Source: Absicoccus intestinalis
Lineage (GTDB): Bacteria; Bacillota_I; Bacilli_A; Erysipelotrichales; Erysipelotrichaceae
Direction: 5' to 3'
Length of the DNA stretch: 64,000 nucleotides
NCBI RefSeq assembly: GCF_033971885.1
Contig: NZ_JALBUS010000001.1
Span: 153,629 to 217,628 of the forward strand
Shown here piece by piece: positions 32,853 to 42,369 of this stretch. The stretch's first letter is position 1; every line of letters begins with the position of its first letter. Both the position numbers and the translations under genes were made by a program. The notes under the pieces were generated by a model, which saw only the letters and a list, made by a program, of their open reading frames with translations, was not told the origin of the DNA and did not search any database.

Positions 32853-34022
32853 CTACATGTCCTCCAAAATCTTTTCTAATAAATCCATCGCGATATCAAT
32901 TTCACTTCTTGAAATCGTTAAAGGTGGCAATAAACGAATCTTATTTTTGGCCGTTAAAAACAAGACGCCTTCTTCTCTGGCTTTGGTCACCACATCCTGT
33001 ACTTGGATGCCATCGGCCAATTCCACCCCAACCATCAAGCCAAGGCCGGTTACGGATTTCACTTTGTCCATGGCTTCCAAACGTGCTTTCAAATGTTTTC
33101 CTTTGCATTTGACATTTTGTAGGAAAGTTGGTGTGATTGTATCTAAGACGACATTGGCTGCCGCACTCGCTAAAGGATTGCCCGCAAACGTGGATCCATG
33201 CTCGCCATAATGCAAGGTATCTTCCACTTTATCTCCTAATAAGACACCACCCATTGGAATGCCACCGGCAATGCCTTTGGCAAAAGAAACAATATCCGGA
33301 TGAATGCCAAATTGTTCATACGCAAAGAAGGTACCGGTACGACCGATGCCGGTTTGTACTTCATCAATGATCAACAAGATATCTTTTTCATCACAAACTT
33401 TTTGTACTTCGGCAACAAAAGCTGGATCCAAATCATTGACACCGCCTTCGCCTTGGACCATTTCCATCATGATGGCTGCCGTACGATCATTCACTTTTTT
33501 ATGTAAAGAATCGATGGAATTGGCTACGATATAATCAAATCCCAAAGGGAAGGGATCAAAATGTTGATGGAATACATCTTGTCCAGTCGCCATCAAGGTT
33601 TCCATCGTTCGACCATGGAACGAATTGACCAAGGTCAAGATGGTATCTCGATCGCCATGATAGTGATCATTCGCATATTTATGGGCTACTTTGATGGCCC
33701 CTTCATTGGCTTCGGCGCCTGAATTTTGGAAGAACACCTTTTTCATATGGGTGCGCTTCACCAATTTGGGGGCCAGTTCCAATAAGGGTTCATTATAAAA
33801 CAAATTGGAAATATGGATCAGTTTTTCTGCTTGTTTCTCAATGGCATGGATCAATGGTTCATAGCCATATCCCAACGAGTTGACGCCGATTCCGGCTGTC
33901 AGATCCAAATACGCTTTTCCCGTATCATCAAAAACATAACTGCCTTTTCCCGATGTGATCAACAAGGGGAATCTTTTATATGTATGGGCTACATATGTAT
34001 CATCAATTTCTTTATAGTTCAT
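32853..34022 (-). CDS. argD: Acetylornithine aminotransferase
   Basis: PLP enzyme converting N-acetylglutamate semialdehyde to N-acetylornithine. The 389-aa class III aminotransferase shows DLTAGIGVNSLG, NSGAEANEGAIK, IIDEVQTGIGRTG and SFAKGIAGGIPMG with the PLP lysine. The ATG at 34022 is used; GTG at 34031 lies within argB and is too close to the GAAGG ribosome site. It overlaps argB by 11 bp. Confidence 0.95.
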   Translation of the reverse strand: MNYKEIDDTYVAHTYKRFPLLITSGKGSYVFDDTGKAYLDLTAGIGVNSLGYGYEPLIHAIEKQAEKLIHISNLFYNEPLLELAPKLVKRTHMKKVFFQNSGAEANEGAIKVAHKYANDHYHGDRDTILTLVNSFHGRTMETLMATGQDVFHQHFDPFPLGFDYIVANSIDSLHKKVNDRTAAIMMEMVQGEGGVNDLDPAFVAEVQKVCDEKDILLIIDEVQTGIGRTGTFFAYEQFGIHPDIVSFAKGIAGGIPMGGVLLGDKVEDTLHYGEHGSTFAGNPLASAAANVVLDTITPTFLQNVKCKGKHLKARLEAMDKVKSVTGLGLMVGVELADGIQVQDVVTKAREEGVLFLTAKNKIRLLPPLTISRSEIDIAMDLLEKILEDM

Positions 34023-34878
34023 AACCTTCACCTACTATCATAGTACCAATTCCTTCATCACTGAGCATTTCGATCAAACAAGCATGGGGGACACGACCAT
34101 CAATGATCACGGTCTTTTTGACCCCTTGTCGCACACAGTCGGCACAACAATTGACTTTGGGAATCATACCGCCAGAAATAATTCCGGCTTCTTCTAACGC
34201 GTCGATTTCTTGTACTGGAATTTTACGAATCAAGGAATGCGGATCGTTTTGATCTTTCAAGACACCCGGTACATTGGAAACAAAGATCATATTTTCAGCC
34301 CCCAATGCACCGGCAATGGCACTGGCTGCCATGTCGGCATTCACATTATAGACATTGCCATGTGCATCACAACCAACCGATGCGATCACTGGAATATAGC
34401 CATCATCGATCAATTTAAAGATCAATTCCGGATCGATCTCATCAATCTGGCCGACACATCCCAATGCAGGATCTTTTTGACTGGCTTTGATGATATGACC
34501 ATCCATACCCGTGATGCCCACCGCTTTGGCATGTAACATCGAGATCATGTTGACTAAATTTTTATTGGTCTTGCCCGCTAGGACCATTTGGACAACATTC
34601 ATGGTTTCAGGATCGGTCACGCGTAAGCCATTCACAAAATGCGATTCGATATGCATTTGTTTCAGGGTGGCATTGATATCGGGTCCCCCACCATGAACTA
34701 AGACCAATTTGACGCCGACTTGGGTCAGCAAGACCACATCTTGCATGACATTTTGTTTCAATTGTTCATTTTCCATCGCATTGCCGCCATATTTGATGAC
34801 CACGATCTTGTGATCGTATTTTTGAATATACGGCAAAGCTTGGGATAGAATGGTTGCTTTTTCAATGGCACTGCTCAT
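34012..34878 (-). CDS. argB: Acetylglutamate kinase
   Basis: Phosphorylates N-acetylglutamate, the second step of arginine synthesis. The 288-aa amino-acid kinase has VVIKYGGNAM (residues 26-35), VLVHGGGPDI, INATLKQ, NVNADMAASAIAG and ISGGMIPKV in order. It has the N-terminal helix seen in arginine-inhibited forms, though feedback inhibition cannot be proved here. It overlaps argJ by 4 bp and argD by 11 bp. Confidence 0.95.
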   Translation of the reverse strand: MSSAIEKATILSQALPYIQKYDHKIVVIKYGGNAMENEQLKQNVMQDVVLLTQVGVKLVLVHGGGPDINATLKQMHIESHFVNGLRVTDPETMNVVQMVLAGKTNKNLVNMISMLHAKAVGITGMDGHIIKASQKDPALGCVGQIDEIDPELIFKLIDDGYIPVIASVGCDAHGNVYNVNADMAASAIAGALGAENMIFVSNVPGVLKDQNDPHSLIRKIPVQEIDALEEAGIISGGMIPKVNCCADCVRQGVKKTVIIDGRVPHACLIEMLSDEGIGTMIVGEGYEL

Positions 34879-36083
34879 GATCGATATTCTCCATTGATCT
34901 TCACATATTCATAGGTCATATCACAACCCCAAGCTGTGGCAGCGTAGGAACCATCGTGTAGATTGACCAAAATATCAATTTCATCTTCTTTTAAGATTTG
35001 CAGGGCTTTGTCTTCATCAAAGGCAATGCCATGGCCATCGACACATACTTTGATGGAACCGGCTTTGGATGCCAGATCCACTTCGACTTTATGAATGTCA
35101 TAGTTGGCATCGGCATAGCCAATGGCACATAAGATCCTTCCCCAATTGGCATCGTTGCCAAACATGGCACATTTTAATAAAGTGGATTCGACGATGGATT
35201 TTGCCACCACTTTGGCATCTGTTTTCGTTTGAGCATGGCTGACTTTGGCACTTAAAAGTTTCGATGCCCCTTCTCCATCTTTCGCTAACATCTTGGAAAG
35301 ATGTTCACAAACCGTATAGAGCGCGGCTTTAAATATTTCATAGTTCTTATCTTTTTGCGTAATTTCAGGATTGTTGGCCAAACCATTACACAAGATCACA
35401 AAGGTATCATTGGTCGATGTATCCCCATCAATACTGATCATATTGTAGGTATCATCGGCCACTTCTTTTAGTGCGGCTTGCAGACAATCCGCAGAAATCG
35501 CCACATCACTGGTCACAAAGCTGAGCATCGTCGCCATATTTGGCGCAATCATGCCCGATCCTTTGGCCATTCCACCCAGGGTACAGGTGATGCCATCGAT
35601 TTCAAAGGTGGTGGCATATTCCTTGGTGATGGTATCGGTTGTCAAGATGGCTTTGGCGGCTTCTTGTTCTTTTTCATCACTCAGATTGGAACATAAGGTC
35701 GGCATCGCTTCTAAGATAAGATCCAAAGGCATGGGTTGACCAATGACGCCTGTGGAAGCAATAAGGATATCCGCTGGTTGCAGTCCTAATTCTTTGGCTG
35801 CTGCCGCTGACATTTTTTCCGCTACTTCGATGCCATCGGCATTGCATGTATTGGCATTGCCGCTATTGACCAAGATGGCTTGGGCTTGGCCATCGGCAAT
35901 GTGTTCTTTGGTTACATAAATGGGTGCGCCTTTGACGGCATTTGTGGTATAGATGGCTGCAGCATGAGCCGGTACTTTCGAATAAACGATGGCTAGATCG
36001 TTTTTGGTTTGATTGGGACGAATCCCGCAATGTAAGCCATTGGCCACAAATCCTTGGGCAGCACATACGCCTTGTTTCTTCAT
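34875..36083 (-). CDS. argJ: Glutamate N-acetyltransferase / amino-acid acetyltransferase
   Basis: Bifunctional-type ArgJ that recycles acetyl groups from acetylornithine and may also make acetylglutamate from acetyl-CoA. The 402-aa precursor self-cleaves before the Thr of GMIAPNMATMLSF to give two subunits. Also visible: NTCNADGIEVAEKM and the C-terminal TYEYVKINGEYRS. The ATG at 36083 has GGGAGGG at proper spacing, unlike the ATG at 36089. No argA or argE is nearby, consistent with the cyclic pathway. Confidence 0.94.
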   Translation of the reverse strand: MKKQGVCAAQGFVANGLHCGIRPNQTKNDLAIVYSKVPAHAAAIYTTNAVKGAPIYVTKEHIADGQAQAILVNSGNANTCNADGIEVAEKMSAAAAKELGLQPADILIASTGVIGQPMPLDLILEAMPTLCSNLSDEKEQEAAKAILTTDTITKEYATTFEIDGITCTLGGMAKGSGMIAPNMATMLSFVTSDVAISADCLQAALKEVADDTYNMISIDGDTSTNDTFVILCNGLANNPEITQKDKNYEIFKAALYTVCEHLSKMLAKDGEGASKLLSAKVSHAQTKTDAKVVAKSIVESTLLKCAMFGNDANWGRILCAIGYADANYDIHKVEVDLASKAGSIKVCVDGHGIAFDEDKALQILKEDEIDILVNLHDGSYAATAWGCDMTYEYVKINGEYRS

Positions 36084-36095
36084 TTCCATCCCTCC

Positions 36096-37136
36096 CTAAA
36101 ATGAAGGAGCTATGGTTGTTAAACCATGCATTCGCTCAAAATCGTACATGATATTCATATTCTGAATAGCTTGACCGGCGGCGCCTTTGATCATGTTGTC
36201 AATGCAAGAGACAACGATCAAGGTGTGGGTATGGCTATCCATATGCAAGGAAATATCACAATAATTCGAATAGGTCACAAACTTTAAGTCGGCGACTTTG
36301 CTTAGATCCAAAACGCGTACGAATGGATCGTTCTGATAGGCTTCTTGGTACGTTTGATGGATCGTTTCCAGATCGACATCGGTTTTCAGTGGCAAATAGA
36401 TCGTCGAAACGATGCCACGATTGATGGGCAGTAAATGCGGTACAAAGGTGACTTTGACCGGTTTTTTGGCCATTTCAGAAAGCATCATTTCAATTTCTGG
36501 AGTATGACGATGACAACCGACTTTATAGGGCGCAAACGCTTCGTTGGTTCGTGGAAAATGGGTATTTTCCGTTAATTTCTTGCCCGCGCCTGTTGTTCCG
36601 GATTTGGAATCCAAAATGATATGATCGGTATCGACCCAGCCAGCAACAATGGCTGGATAACACCCCAATTCGATTGATGTTGGATAACAGCCCGGATTGC
36701 CAATGATCTTGGCTTCTTTGATTTGATCATGATGTAGCTCACTTTGTCCATATACGCTTAGGGCATGGAGTTGTGGATCGCCAAACGGCTTGCCGTACCA
36801 TTTTTCATATTCGGTACTGGAAGCCAATCGGAAATCGGCACCAAGATCAATGATCTTCTTGCCTTGTTCGATACAAGCTTTGGCAATGGGTTCGCTCAAG
36901 CCGGATGGTAAGGCCACAAAGATCAAGTCACTTTTTTCAATCACTTGTTCTTGTTCGATAAAGACCAGATCGGTACAGTTTTGAAAACCTGGATATAAGG
37001 CACTGATGGGTTGTCCCGTATATTGATGGGAACTAATGGCGCAAACTTCGACATCGGGATGGTTCAACAATAAACGAACCAGTTCGGCACCACCATATCC
37101 ACTGGCACCAATAATACCGACTTGTAACTTATTCAT
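36096..37136 (-). CDS. argC: N-acetyl-gamma-glutamyl-phosphate reductase
   Basis: NADPH-dependent third step of arginine synthesis. The 346-aa protein has the Rossmann motif GASGYGGAELVRLL (10-23), the catalytic cysteine in GNPGCYPTS (near residue 150), and SGTTGAGKK. Length matches the type 1 ArgC family. It overlaps argH by 8 bp and is 12 bp from argJ. Confidence 0.95.
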   Translation of the reverse strand: MNKLQVGIIGASGYGGAELVRLLLNHPDVEVCAISSHQYTGQPISALYPGFQNCTDLVFIEQEQVIEKSDLIFVALPSGLSEPIAKACIEQGKKIIDLGADFRLASSTEYEKWYGKPFGDPQLHALSVYGQSELHHDQIKEAKIIGNPGCYPTSIELGCYPAIVAGWVDTDHIILDSKSGTTGAGKKLTENTHFPRTNEAFAPYKVGCHRHTPEIEMMLSEMAKKPVKVTFVPHLLPINRGIVSTIYLPLKTDVDLETIHQTYQEAYQNDPFVRVLDLSKVADLKFVTYSNYCDISLHMDSHTHTLIVVSCIDNMIKGAAGQAIQNMNIMYDFERMHGLTTIAPSF

Positions 37137-38505
37137 AGGCTTTCAACTCCTTTTCTACGATAGAAATATGTTTCTCTACCATGTCTGGACTCGGGCCACC
37201 AATCCCATTTCGATTTTTGACACAGGTCTTTAAAGATACGGCTTCATAGACGTCTTCTTCAAATAATGGTGAGATCTGATGGTACTCGTCCATCGATAAT
37301 GATTCTAGATCTTGATTGGTCGAAATACAATACTTGACAAGTTGACCGATGCAGCCATAAGCATCACGGAAGGCCATGCCTTTTTTGGTCAGGTAATCGG
37401 CACAATCGGTGGCATTGATAAATCCTTTTTGGGCCGCTTCTTTCATTTTTTGAGGATGTACGCTCCACGTATCGACCATTGGGATCATGGTCACCAAACA
37501 ATCTTCCACCGTTTGGGCGGCATCCATAAAGGCTTCCTTATCTTCTTGTAAGTCTTTATTGTAGGCCAAGGGCAAGTTTTTCATCATGGCCAATAAGGTA
37601 TTTAGATCGCCGTAGACCCGTCCGGTCTTGCCGCGTACCAATTCAGCAACGTCGGGATTTTTCTTTTGGGGCATGATCGAAGAGCCGGTCGCAAAGGCAT
37701 CGGACAATTCGATGAATTGGAATTCCCAACTGCACCAAAGGATGATTTCTTCACAGAAACGAGAAAGATGCATCATGATCAGGGCAAAGGCATGGGTCAT
37801 CTCAATCGCAAAATCACGGTCGCTGACACTGTCGATACTATTTAGGGTCGGGCTGCTAAAGCCTAACAATGCAGCCGTTTCATAGCGATCGATGGGATAG
37901 GTCGTGGTGGCCAAAGCTCCAGCTCCCAATGGACAGGTATTGGCTCTTTTCATGGCATCGTCCAAACGGGAAAGGTCGCGTTTGAACATTTCCACATAGG
38001 CCATCAAATGATGGGCGAAGGTGATGGGTTGTGCCCTTTGCAGGTGGGTATACCCAGGCATGATCGTATGGGTATGGGCTTTGGCTTGGTGCAATAGCGT
38101 CTGGATCATGGCGACAAGATCTTGTTGGATCGTCGCGCATGTATCCAAACTATATAGCTTAAAATCGGTGGCCACTTGATCATTTCGACTACGGGCGGTA
38201 TGCACTTTTTTTCCAGCTGGTGTTCGCTTGGTCAATTCGGCTTCGATAAACATGTGAATATCTTCGGCATCGGGATCAATGGGTAAAGAACCATTGGCAA
38301 TTTCCGTTTGAATTTGTTTTAAATTGGAAACGATGGCTTCTTGATCCTGTTTGTCGATGATGCCTTGATCGGCCAACATTGTCACATGGGCAATGGATCC
38401 TCGAATGTCTTGATTGACCATTTTTTGATCGATTTTGATCGATGCATTAAATGCTTGTAGCCGTTTGTCGGCTTGTTCTGAAAAACGTGCGCCCCATAGT
38501 GCCAT
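37129..38505 (-). CDS. argH: Argininosuccinate lyase
   Basis: Splits argininosuccinate to arginine and fumarate. The 458-aa fumarase-superfamily protein has HTARSRNDQVATD, the helper-histidine segment GYTHLQRAQPI and the superfamily signature GSSIMPQKKNPD. It follows argG by 19 bp with its own Shine-Dalgarno and overlaps argC by 8 bp. Confidence 0.96.
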   Translation of the reverse strand: MALWGARFSEQADKRLQAFNASIKIDQKMVNQDIRGSIAHVTMLADQGIIDKQDQEAIVSNLKQIQTEIANGSLPIDPDAEDIHMFIEAELTKRTPAGKKVHTARSRNDQVATDFKLYSLDTCATIQQDLVAMIQTLLHQAKAHTHTIMPGYTHLQRAQPITFAHHLMAYVEMFKRDLSRLDDAMKRANTCPLGAGALATTTYPIDRYETAALLGFSSPTLNSIDSVSDRDFAIEMTHAFALIMMHLSRFCEEIILWCSWEFQFIELSDAFATGSSIMPQKKNPDVAELVRGKTGRVYGDLNTLLAMMKNLPLAYNKDLQEDKEAFMDAAQTVEDCLVTMIPMVDTWSVHPQKMKEAAQKGFINATDCADYLTKKGMAFRDAYGCIGQLVKYCISTNQDLESLSMDEYHQISPLFEEDVYEAVSLKTCVKNRNGIGGPSPDMVEKHISIVEKELKAYE

Positions 38506-38524
38506 AAATGATCCTCCCTATCTA

Positions 38525-39742
38525 TTATTTATTCCATTTCTTTTCTTGTTGCGCTTTGACTTTGATTGGTAAGCCAAATAAATTGATGAATCCTTTGGAG
38601 TCGGATTGATCGTAGCTGTCATCTTCACCAAAACTTGCGATTTGTTCCGAATACAGACTGGTTGGTGAAGTCATGCCGGCTGGAATGATGTTGCCTTTAT
38701 ACAATTTCAATTTCACATCGCCATTAACATGTTCATTGGCTTTATCGACAAAGGCGTCCAACGCTTCTTTTAATGGTGTGAACCATTGGCCATTGTAAAC
38801 CAATTCCCCATATTTCACGGCAACATGTTGCATGAAGTGTTGGGTTTCTTTATCCATCGTAATGGTTTCCAATAAGGCATGGGCTTTATACAGGATGGTT
38901 CCGCCTGGGGTTTCATAAACACCACGACTTTTCATACCAACCAACCGGTTTTCGACCATGTCGATGATACCAATGCCGTTGGCTCCGCCCAATTGATTCA
39001 GTTTCAACAACAATTGTTGGGCGCTCATGGATTCTCCATTCAATTGAGTGGGAATGCCTTTTTCAAAATGCAAGGTGATATAAGTCGGTTGATCGGGTGC
39101 TTTTTCTGGGGTCACACCCAATTCCAAGATTTTATCGTATTGGGGTTCATTGGCTGGATCTTCCAGATCTAAACCTTCGTGACTTAAATGCCAAATGTTT
39201 TTATCTTTGGAGTAGTTGGTTTCTCTGTTGATCTTTAGCGGAATGTGATGACTTTCAGCATAGTCGATTTCTTCCTCTCTGGATTTTAATTCCCATTCTC
39301 TCCATGGAGCAATGATCGGCATATCCGGAGCAAAGGCTTTGATGCCTAATTCAAAACGTACTTGGTCATTACCTTTTCCAGTACAGCCATGACAAATGGC
39401 GTCGGCTCCTTCTTTATGGGCAATGTCAACCAAGCCTTTGGCAATCAATGGCCGTGCCATGGCCGTTCCTAATAGGTAGACGCCTTCATATACGGCATCG
39501 GCTTTTAAGCAAGGATAGATATAATCTTCCACAAAGGCATCTTTTAGATCTAAGGCATAGAATTTCGAAGCACCTGTAGCAAGGGCTTTTTCTTCCAAAC
39601 CGTCTAATTCGTCTTTTTGTCCGACATCTCCCGATACCGCGATGATTTCAGGATCATCGTAATTTTCTTTCAACCATTGAATCATGATGGATGTATCCAA
39701 TCCGCCCGAATACGCTAATACGATCTTGTTAAATTTTTTCAT
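38525..39742 (-). CDS. argG: Argininosuccinate synthase
   Basis: ATP-dependent joining of citrulline and aspartate. The 405-aa protein has the ATP loop AYSGGLDTSI (residues 9-18), HGCTGKGNDQVRFE and IPLKINRETNYSKD, all typical. It opens the argG-argH-argC-argJ-argB-argD-argF operon, which therefore contains the final steps first and carries every gene from acetylglutamate kinase to arginine. Expression is set by the T-box leader immediately upstream. Confidence 0.97.
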   Translation of the reverse strand: MKKFNKIVLAYSGGLDTSIMIQWLKENYDDPEIIAVSGDVGQKDELDGLEEKALATGASKFYALDLKDAFVEDYIYPCLKADAVYEGVYLLGTAMARPLIAKGLVDIAHKEGADAICHGCTGKGNDQVRFELGIKAFAPDMPIIAPWREWELKSREEEIDYAESHHIPLKINRETNYSKDKNIWHLSHEGLDLEDPANEPQYDKILELGVTPEKAPDQPTYITLHFEKGIPTQLNGESMSAQQLLLKLNQLGGANGIGIIDMVENRLVGMKSRGVYETPGGTILYKAHALLETITMDKETQHFMQHVAVKYGELVYNGQWFTPLKEALDAFVDKANEHVNGDVKLKLYKGNIIPAGMTSPTSLYSEQIASFGEDDSYDQSDSKGFINLFGLPIKVKAQQEKKWNK

Positions 39743-39777
39743 GTTTTTGTCCTCTTTCTTTCTACGCTTACGCTAAG

Positions 39778-40012
39778 AAAAAAAGCGTCTTCGAATCCAA
39801 AGATCCAAAGACGCTATCAACGCGGTACCACTTTAGTTGCCTCCAACAAGGCCTCTTCTCCGTAACGTGGGTGAAACGTTCCAAGCTACTATTTTCACTT
39901 GGACTCTCATAGGTGCGTTTGGGCTTGCTTTCATTTAATGGCCTTCCACTCTGTGCCATCTCGCTAGAAAATCCTGTCAAGCTTACTCTCCTAGTCAGCG
40001 ATTTGTTTTTAT
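39778..40012 (-). ncRNA. T-box leader (arginine-type) of the arg operon
   Basis: The minus strand carries the T-box sequence AAAGTGGTACCGCG (about 39821-39834) and a terminator AGCGTCTT/AAGACGCT (39784-39791 with 39808-39815) with U-tract 39778-39784. Stem I is recognisable by GAGATGGCACAG and GTGGAAGG. In the presumed specifier loop the sequence AACGCACC places CGC, an arginine codon, before ACC as in other T-boxes. Uncharged tRNA-Arg should therefore allow readthrough into argG. The codon assignment is my reading and needs a structure model. Confidence 0.85.
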
Positions 40013-40018
40013 GGTCAT

Positions 40019-40047
40019 AGAATAATCCTAATTTTCATTTCTGTCAA
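40019..40047 (-). promoter_or_regulatory. Promoter of the arginine operon
   Basis: Minus strand -35 TTGACA (40042-40047), 17-bp spacer, -10 TATTCT (40019-40024); start about 40012, just before the T-box stem I. Confidence 0.72.
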
Positions 40048-40083
40048 CATTTTTTCAATTATTTTTTCATTATTGAAAAGTTT

Positions 40084-41517
40084 TCACGATTTATGATTTT
40101 TATAATACGCTTCAAAGCTCGTGGTATCAATGGCGCTGGTAATCGCATTGTTTACCGACGATGTGGTTACGGTCGTAGAATATGTGCCTGTGACTGTGAT
40201 CATTTTTGAACTATCCCCTTGCACAACGGTTTTATCATTGGCGACGATCGATACGGTCTTCCCCTTACTATCGATGATCTTTGCCCCTTTGGCCACCGAT
40301 AAATTATTGACCGTTGTATCATCCGTAACGATCCATTTGGACGTTTTATCGATGGATACACTGACCGGATTGCCTGTCATGGTACCCGCATAGCTGGAAT
40401 TCTTTAATAAATAGAAATGCAAGTTGCTGATATCATCCACTGAAATATTGCCTTTGAGCGTTTGTTTTTTGGCGGTCAAGGTTACATTTCCCCCGTTGGA
40501 ACCGGATTGTCCCCAGTTATTCGAATCATTGCCCGCAACAGTCAACAGATTGGCTTTGGAAGTATCAAAATCCAGCTTGGTGTTCTTTAAATAAATGTTG
40601 GTCGTTGTGTTGGTGACATAAAACATGGCACCGGACTGGATATTGGATGTCAAGGTCGAATCCTTGACTTGGAAATGAGCCGTTTGCGCACTGGATGTGT
40701 CGGCATCACCGGATGTGGATTGGTAAAGGATGATACCATTGGCCATCGGATCACTGGCGGTCTTGGTGGTCATGGTCGAGTTCAATTCCGAATCTTGGAT
40801 CAAGATCGTATTGTAGCCTTCCAAACCGGCAATCTGCGAGTTGGTGGTGGTGCCACTCACTTCATCCACGACAATATATCCGGTGGAATAAATCAAAGGA
40901 CTGCCGGAACCACTCGTAGATAGGGTGCTGTTGGAAACGGAGACGTTGCCACCGCCGCGATCGGTTGCAAGGGCGGCACTATGATTGCCTTGCGTGCTCA
41001 CTTTCAACTTACGAGCAATGATGGTACCCTCATACGTGGCATCTAGGCCACGGGCATTGTCAGCGGTTGTCTGGATCGTATCGTTATAAGCAAAGATCGT
41101 TCCGGAATCGGTGGCAAATAAGGCATTGGATCCCTTACTGGTACTGGATAGTAAACTATTCCATACGTTGGCTTGGGAATTGGATCCAACGCTTAAGACC
41201 ATGGCATTGGTCCCATAAAAATTGCTCGTATCGTCATTGGTACTATCGCCGGATTTTTTTAGGGTGGCTTTTTGGATGGTCGATGTTTTTCCATTGTTTG
41301 CTAAAACGACATTTTCATCGGCAGTTTCGCTGGAAACGGTTTGATTCTTGGTATTTTTATTGGTCACTTGGGCACTTTGTGTACCAGAATAATCATAATT
41401 TTGGGTATCCGCTGTTTGTGATTCGGTTTCTTGAGCTTGTATGGGCATAGAGGCGGCACTCAAGGTCAAGCTAAGAGCAATAGCTAACATGGCACGACTG
41501 GCTGAATTGTGTGTCAC
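40084..41517 (-). CDS. Secreted repetitive beta-helix-like surface protein
   Basis: A 477-aa exported protein: signal sequence (hydrophobic segment AMLAIALSLTLSAASMPIQA), then a Ser/Thr/Asn-rich region with short repeated strand-turn units such as STLSTSGSGS, SELNSTMTT and STLTSNIQSG, consistent with a right-handed beta-helix of the adhesin/pectate-lyase-like fold. No LPXTG motif is seen, so attachment is uncertain. GTG at 41517 is preferred: AAGGAGG lies eight bases upstream, and an ATG at 41535 would place the ribosome-binding site inside the coding region. Confidence 0.75.
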   Translation of the reverse strand: MTHNSASRAMLAIALSLTLSAASMPIQAQETESQTADTQNYDYSGTQSAQVTNKNTKNQTVSSETADENVVLANNGKTSTIQKATLKKSGDSTNDDTSNFYGTNAMVLSVGSNSQANVWNSLLSSTSKGSNALFATDSGTIFAYNDTIQTTADNARGLDATYEGTIIARKLKVSTQGNHSAALATDRGGGNVSVSNSTLSTSGSGSPLIYSTGYIVVDEVSGTTTNSQIAGLEGYNTILIQDSELNSTMTTKTASDPMANGIILYQSTSGDADTSSAQTAHFQVKDSTLTSNIQSGAMFYVTNTTTNIYLKNTKLDFDTSKANLLTVAGNDSNNWGQSGSNGGNVTLTAKKQTLKGNISVDDISNLHFYLLKNSSYAGTMTGNPVSVSIDKTSKWIVTDDTTVNNLSVAKGAKIIDSKGKTVSIVANDKTVVQGDSSKMITVTGTYSTTVTTSSVNNAITSAIDTTSFEAYYKNHKS

Positions 41518-41579
41518 AGGATAAACCTCCTTCATGTTGGTTTCATCATAGTGGGGTTACTTTAATTCAAACTAAACTA

Positions 41580-41607
41580 TTGACAAAAAAAATAATTCGC
41601 CTATTAT
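41580..41607 (+). promoter_or_regulatory. Promoter of the membrane-protein gene
   Basis: TTGACA (41580-41585), 16-bp spacer, TATTAT (41602-41607); AGGGGGT ribosome site and ATG at 41633 follow. Confidence 0.7.
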
Positions 41608-41632
41608 CCCATTCTATAGGGGGTCTATTTTT

Positions 41633-42208
41633 ATGGAAACAACAAAACTTGTTTGTCGCCGTCTTTCTCAATTTATTGCGATTGGTATGTTGGTTGCTGC
41701 CATTGTGTTATTGGCAACCAATCCAACCATTTATGTTACCCAAACTTGGACCTTGGTGCATTGGTTTGGGCTTGCTTTATTGGCGATGATCTTATGTATG
41801 AAGGTGGCAGATTATTGTGCCGTTTTTCAACAACCACATAAAGCATTGGTTTGGATGATCGTGCAATTGATTGCCTTACCATTTTTGATTCAGATATTGA
41901 TGAGCTATTTCCATTTGCCATTTATGGTGGCCAGTGCCGTGGGGGTATCGGCATTGAGTCCTGGAAATATTGCGGGCAATATCGTACGAAACTTATTGAT
42001 GTCGGCCTGTATCTTATTGATCAGCTGGTATGTCATTCCCTCAAGCAATCAGGCAGTATCCACAGCATTTGAAATGTCCACCAGTACGGTTACGAAAGTC
42101 ATCGTGATCATTGCGGGCATTGCCGTCTTATTGATAGCGCAATTCAAACAGCAAAAAGAAGAGGAACCGGATGTCTATGAAATTCGTGAGGTTCCAAAAC
42201 AAAAATGA
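41633..42208 (+). CDS. Multi-pass membrane protein, possibly a short BASS-like transporter relative
   Basis: A 191-aa hydrophobic protein with about five or six membrane helices and a charged C-terminal tail (KQQKEEEPDVYEIREVPKQK). The segment SALSPGNIAGNIVRNLLMSA recalls the Gly/Asn/Pro-rich substrate site of bile-acid:sodium symporter-family (BASS) proteins, but the protein is far shorter than the usual 300 aa, so it may be a half-length relative or something unrelated. Expressed from its own promoter; followed by a hairpin terminator. Confidence 0.55.
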   Translation: METTKLVCRRLSQFIAIGMLVAAIVLLATNPTIYVTQTWTLVHWFGLALLAMILCMKVADYCAVFQQPHKALVWMIVQLIALPFLIQILMSYFHLPFMVASAVGVSALSPGNIAGNIVRNLLMSACILLISWYVIPSSNQAVSTAFEMSTSTVTKVIVIIAGIAVLLIAQFKQQKEEEPDVYEIREVPKQK

Positions 42209-42286
42209 GGAAGTTACAAATGTGAAGAATGTCATGTATTTAAGCATATTGATTCATCAAATAGCAAGTAGATGGCAAATAACGAA

Positions 42287-42327
42287 TGCCCATACGAATG
42301 GATCCTTTCCATTTGCATGGGCGTTTT
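42287..42327 (+). terminator. Terminator after the 41.6-kb membrane protein
   Basis: Imperfect stem GCCCAT...ATGGGC (42288-42293 with 42317-42322) with inner AATGG/CCATT pairing and a short U-run at 42324-42327. Confidence 0.65.
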
Positions 42328-42369
42328 CATACGAATCCATGTGTTTAAGATATGACAAAAACCCTCCTG

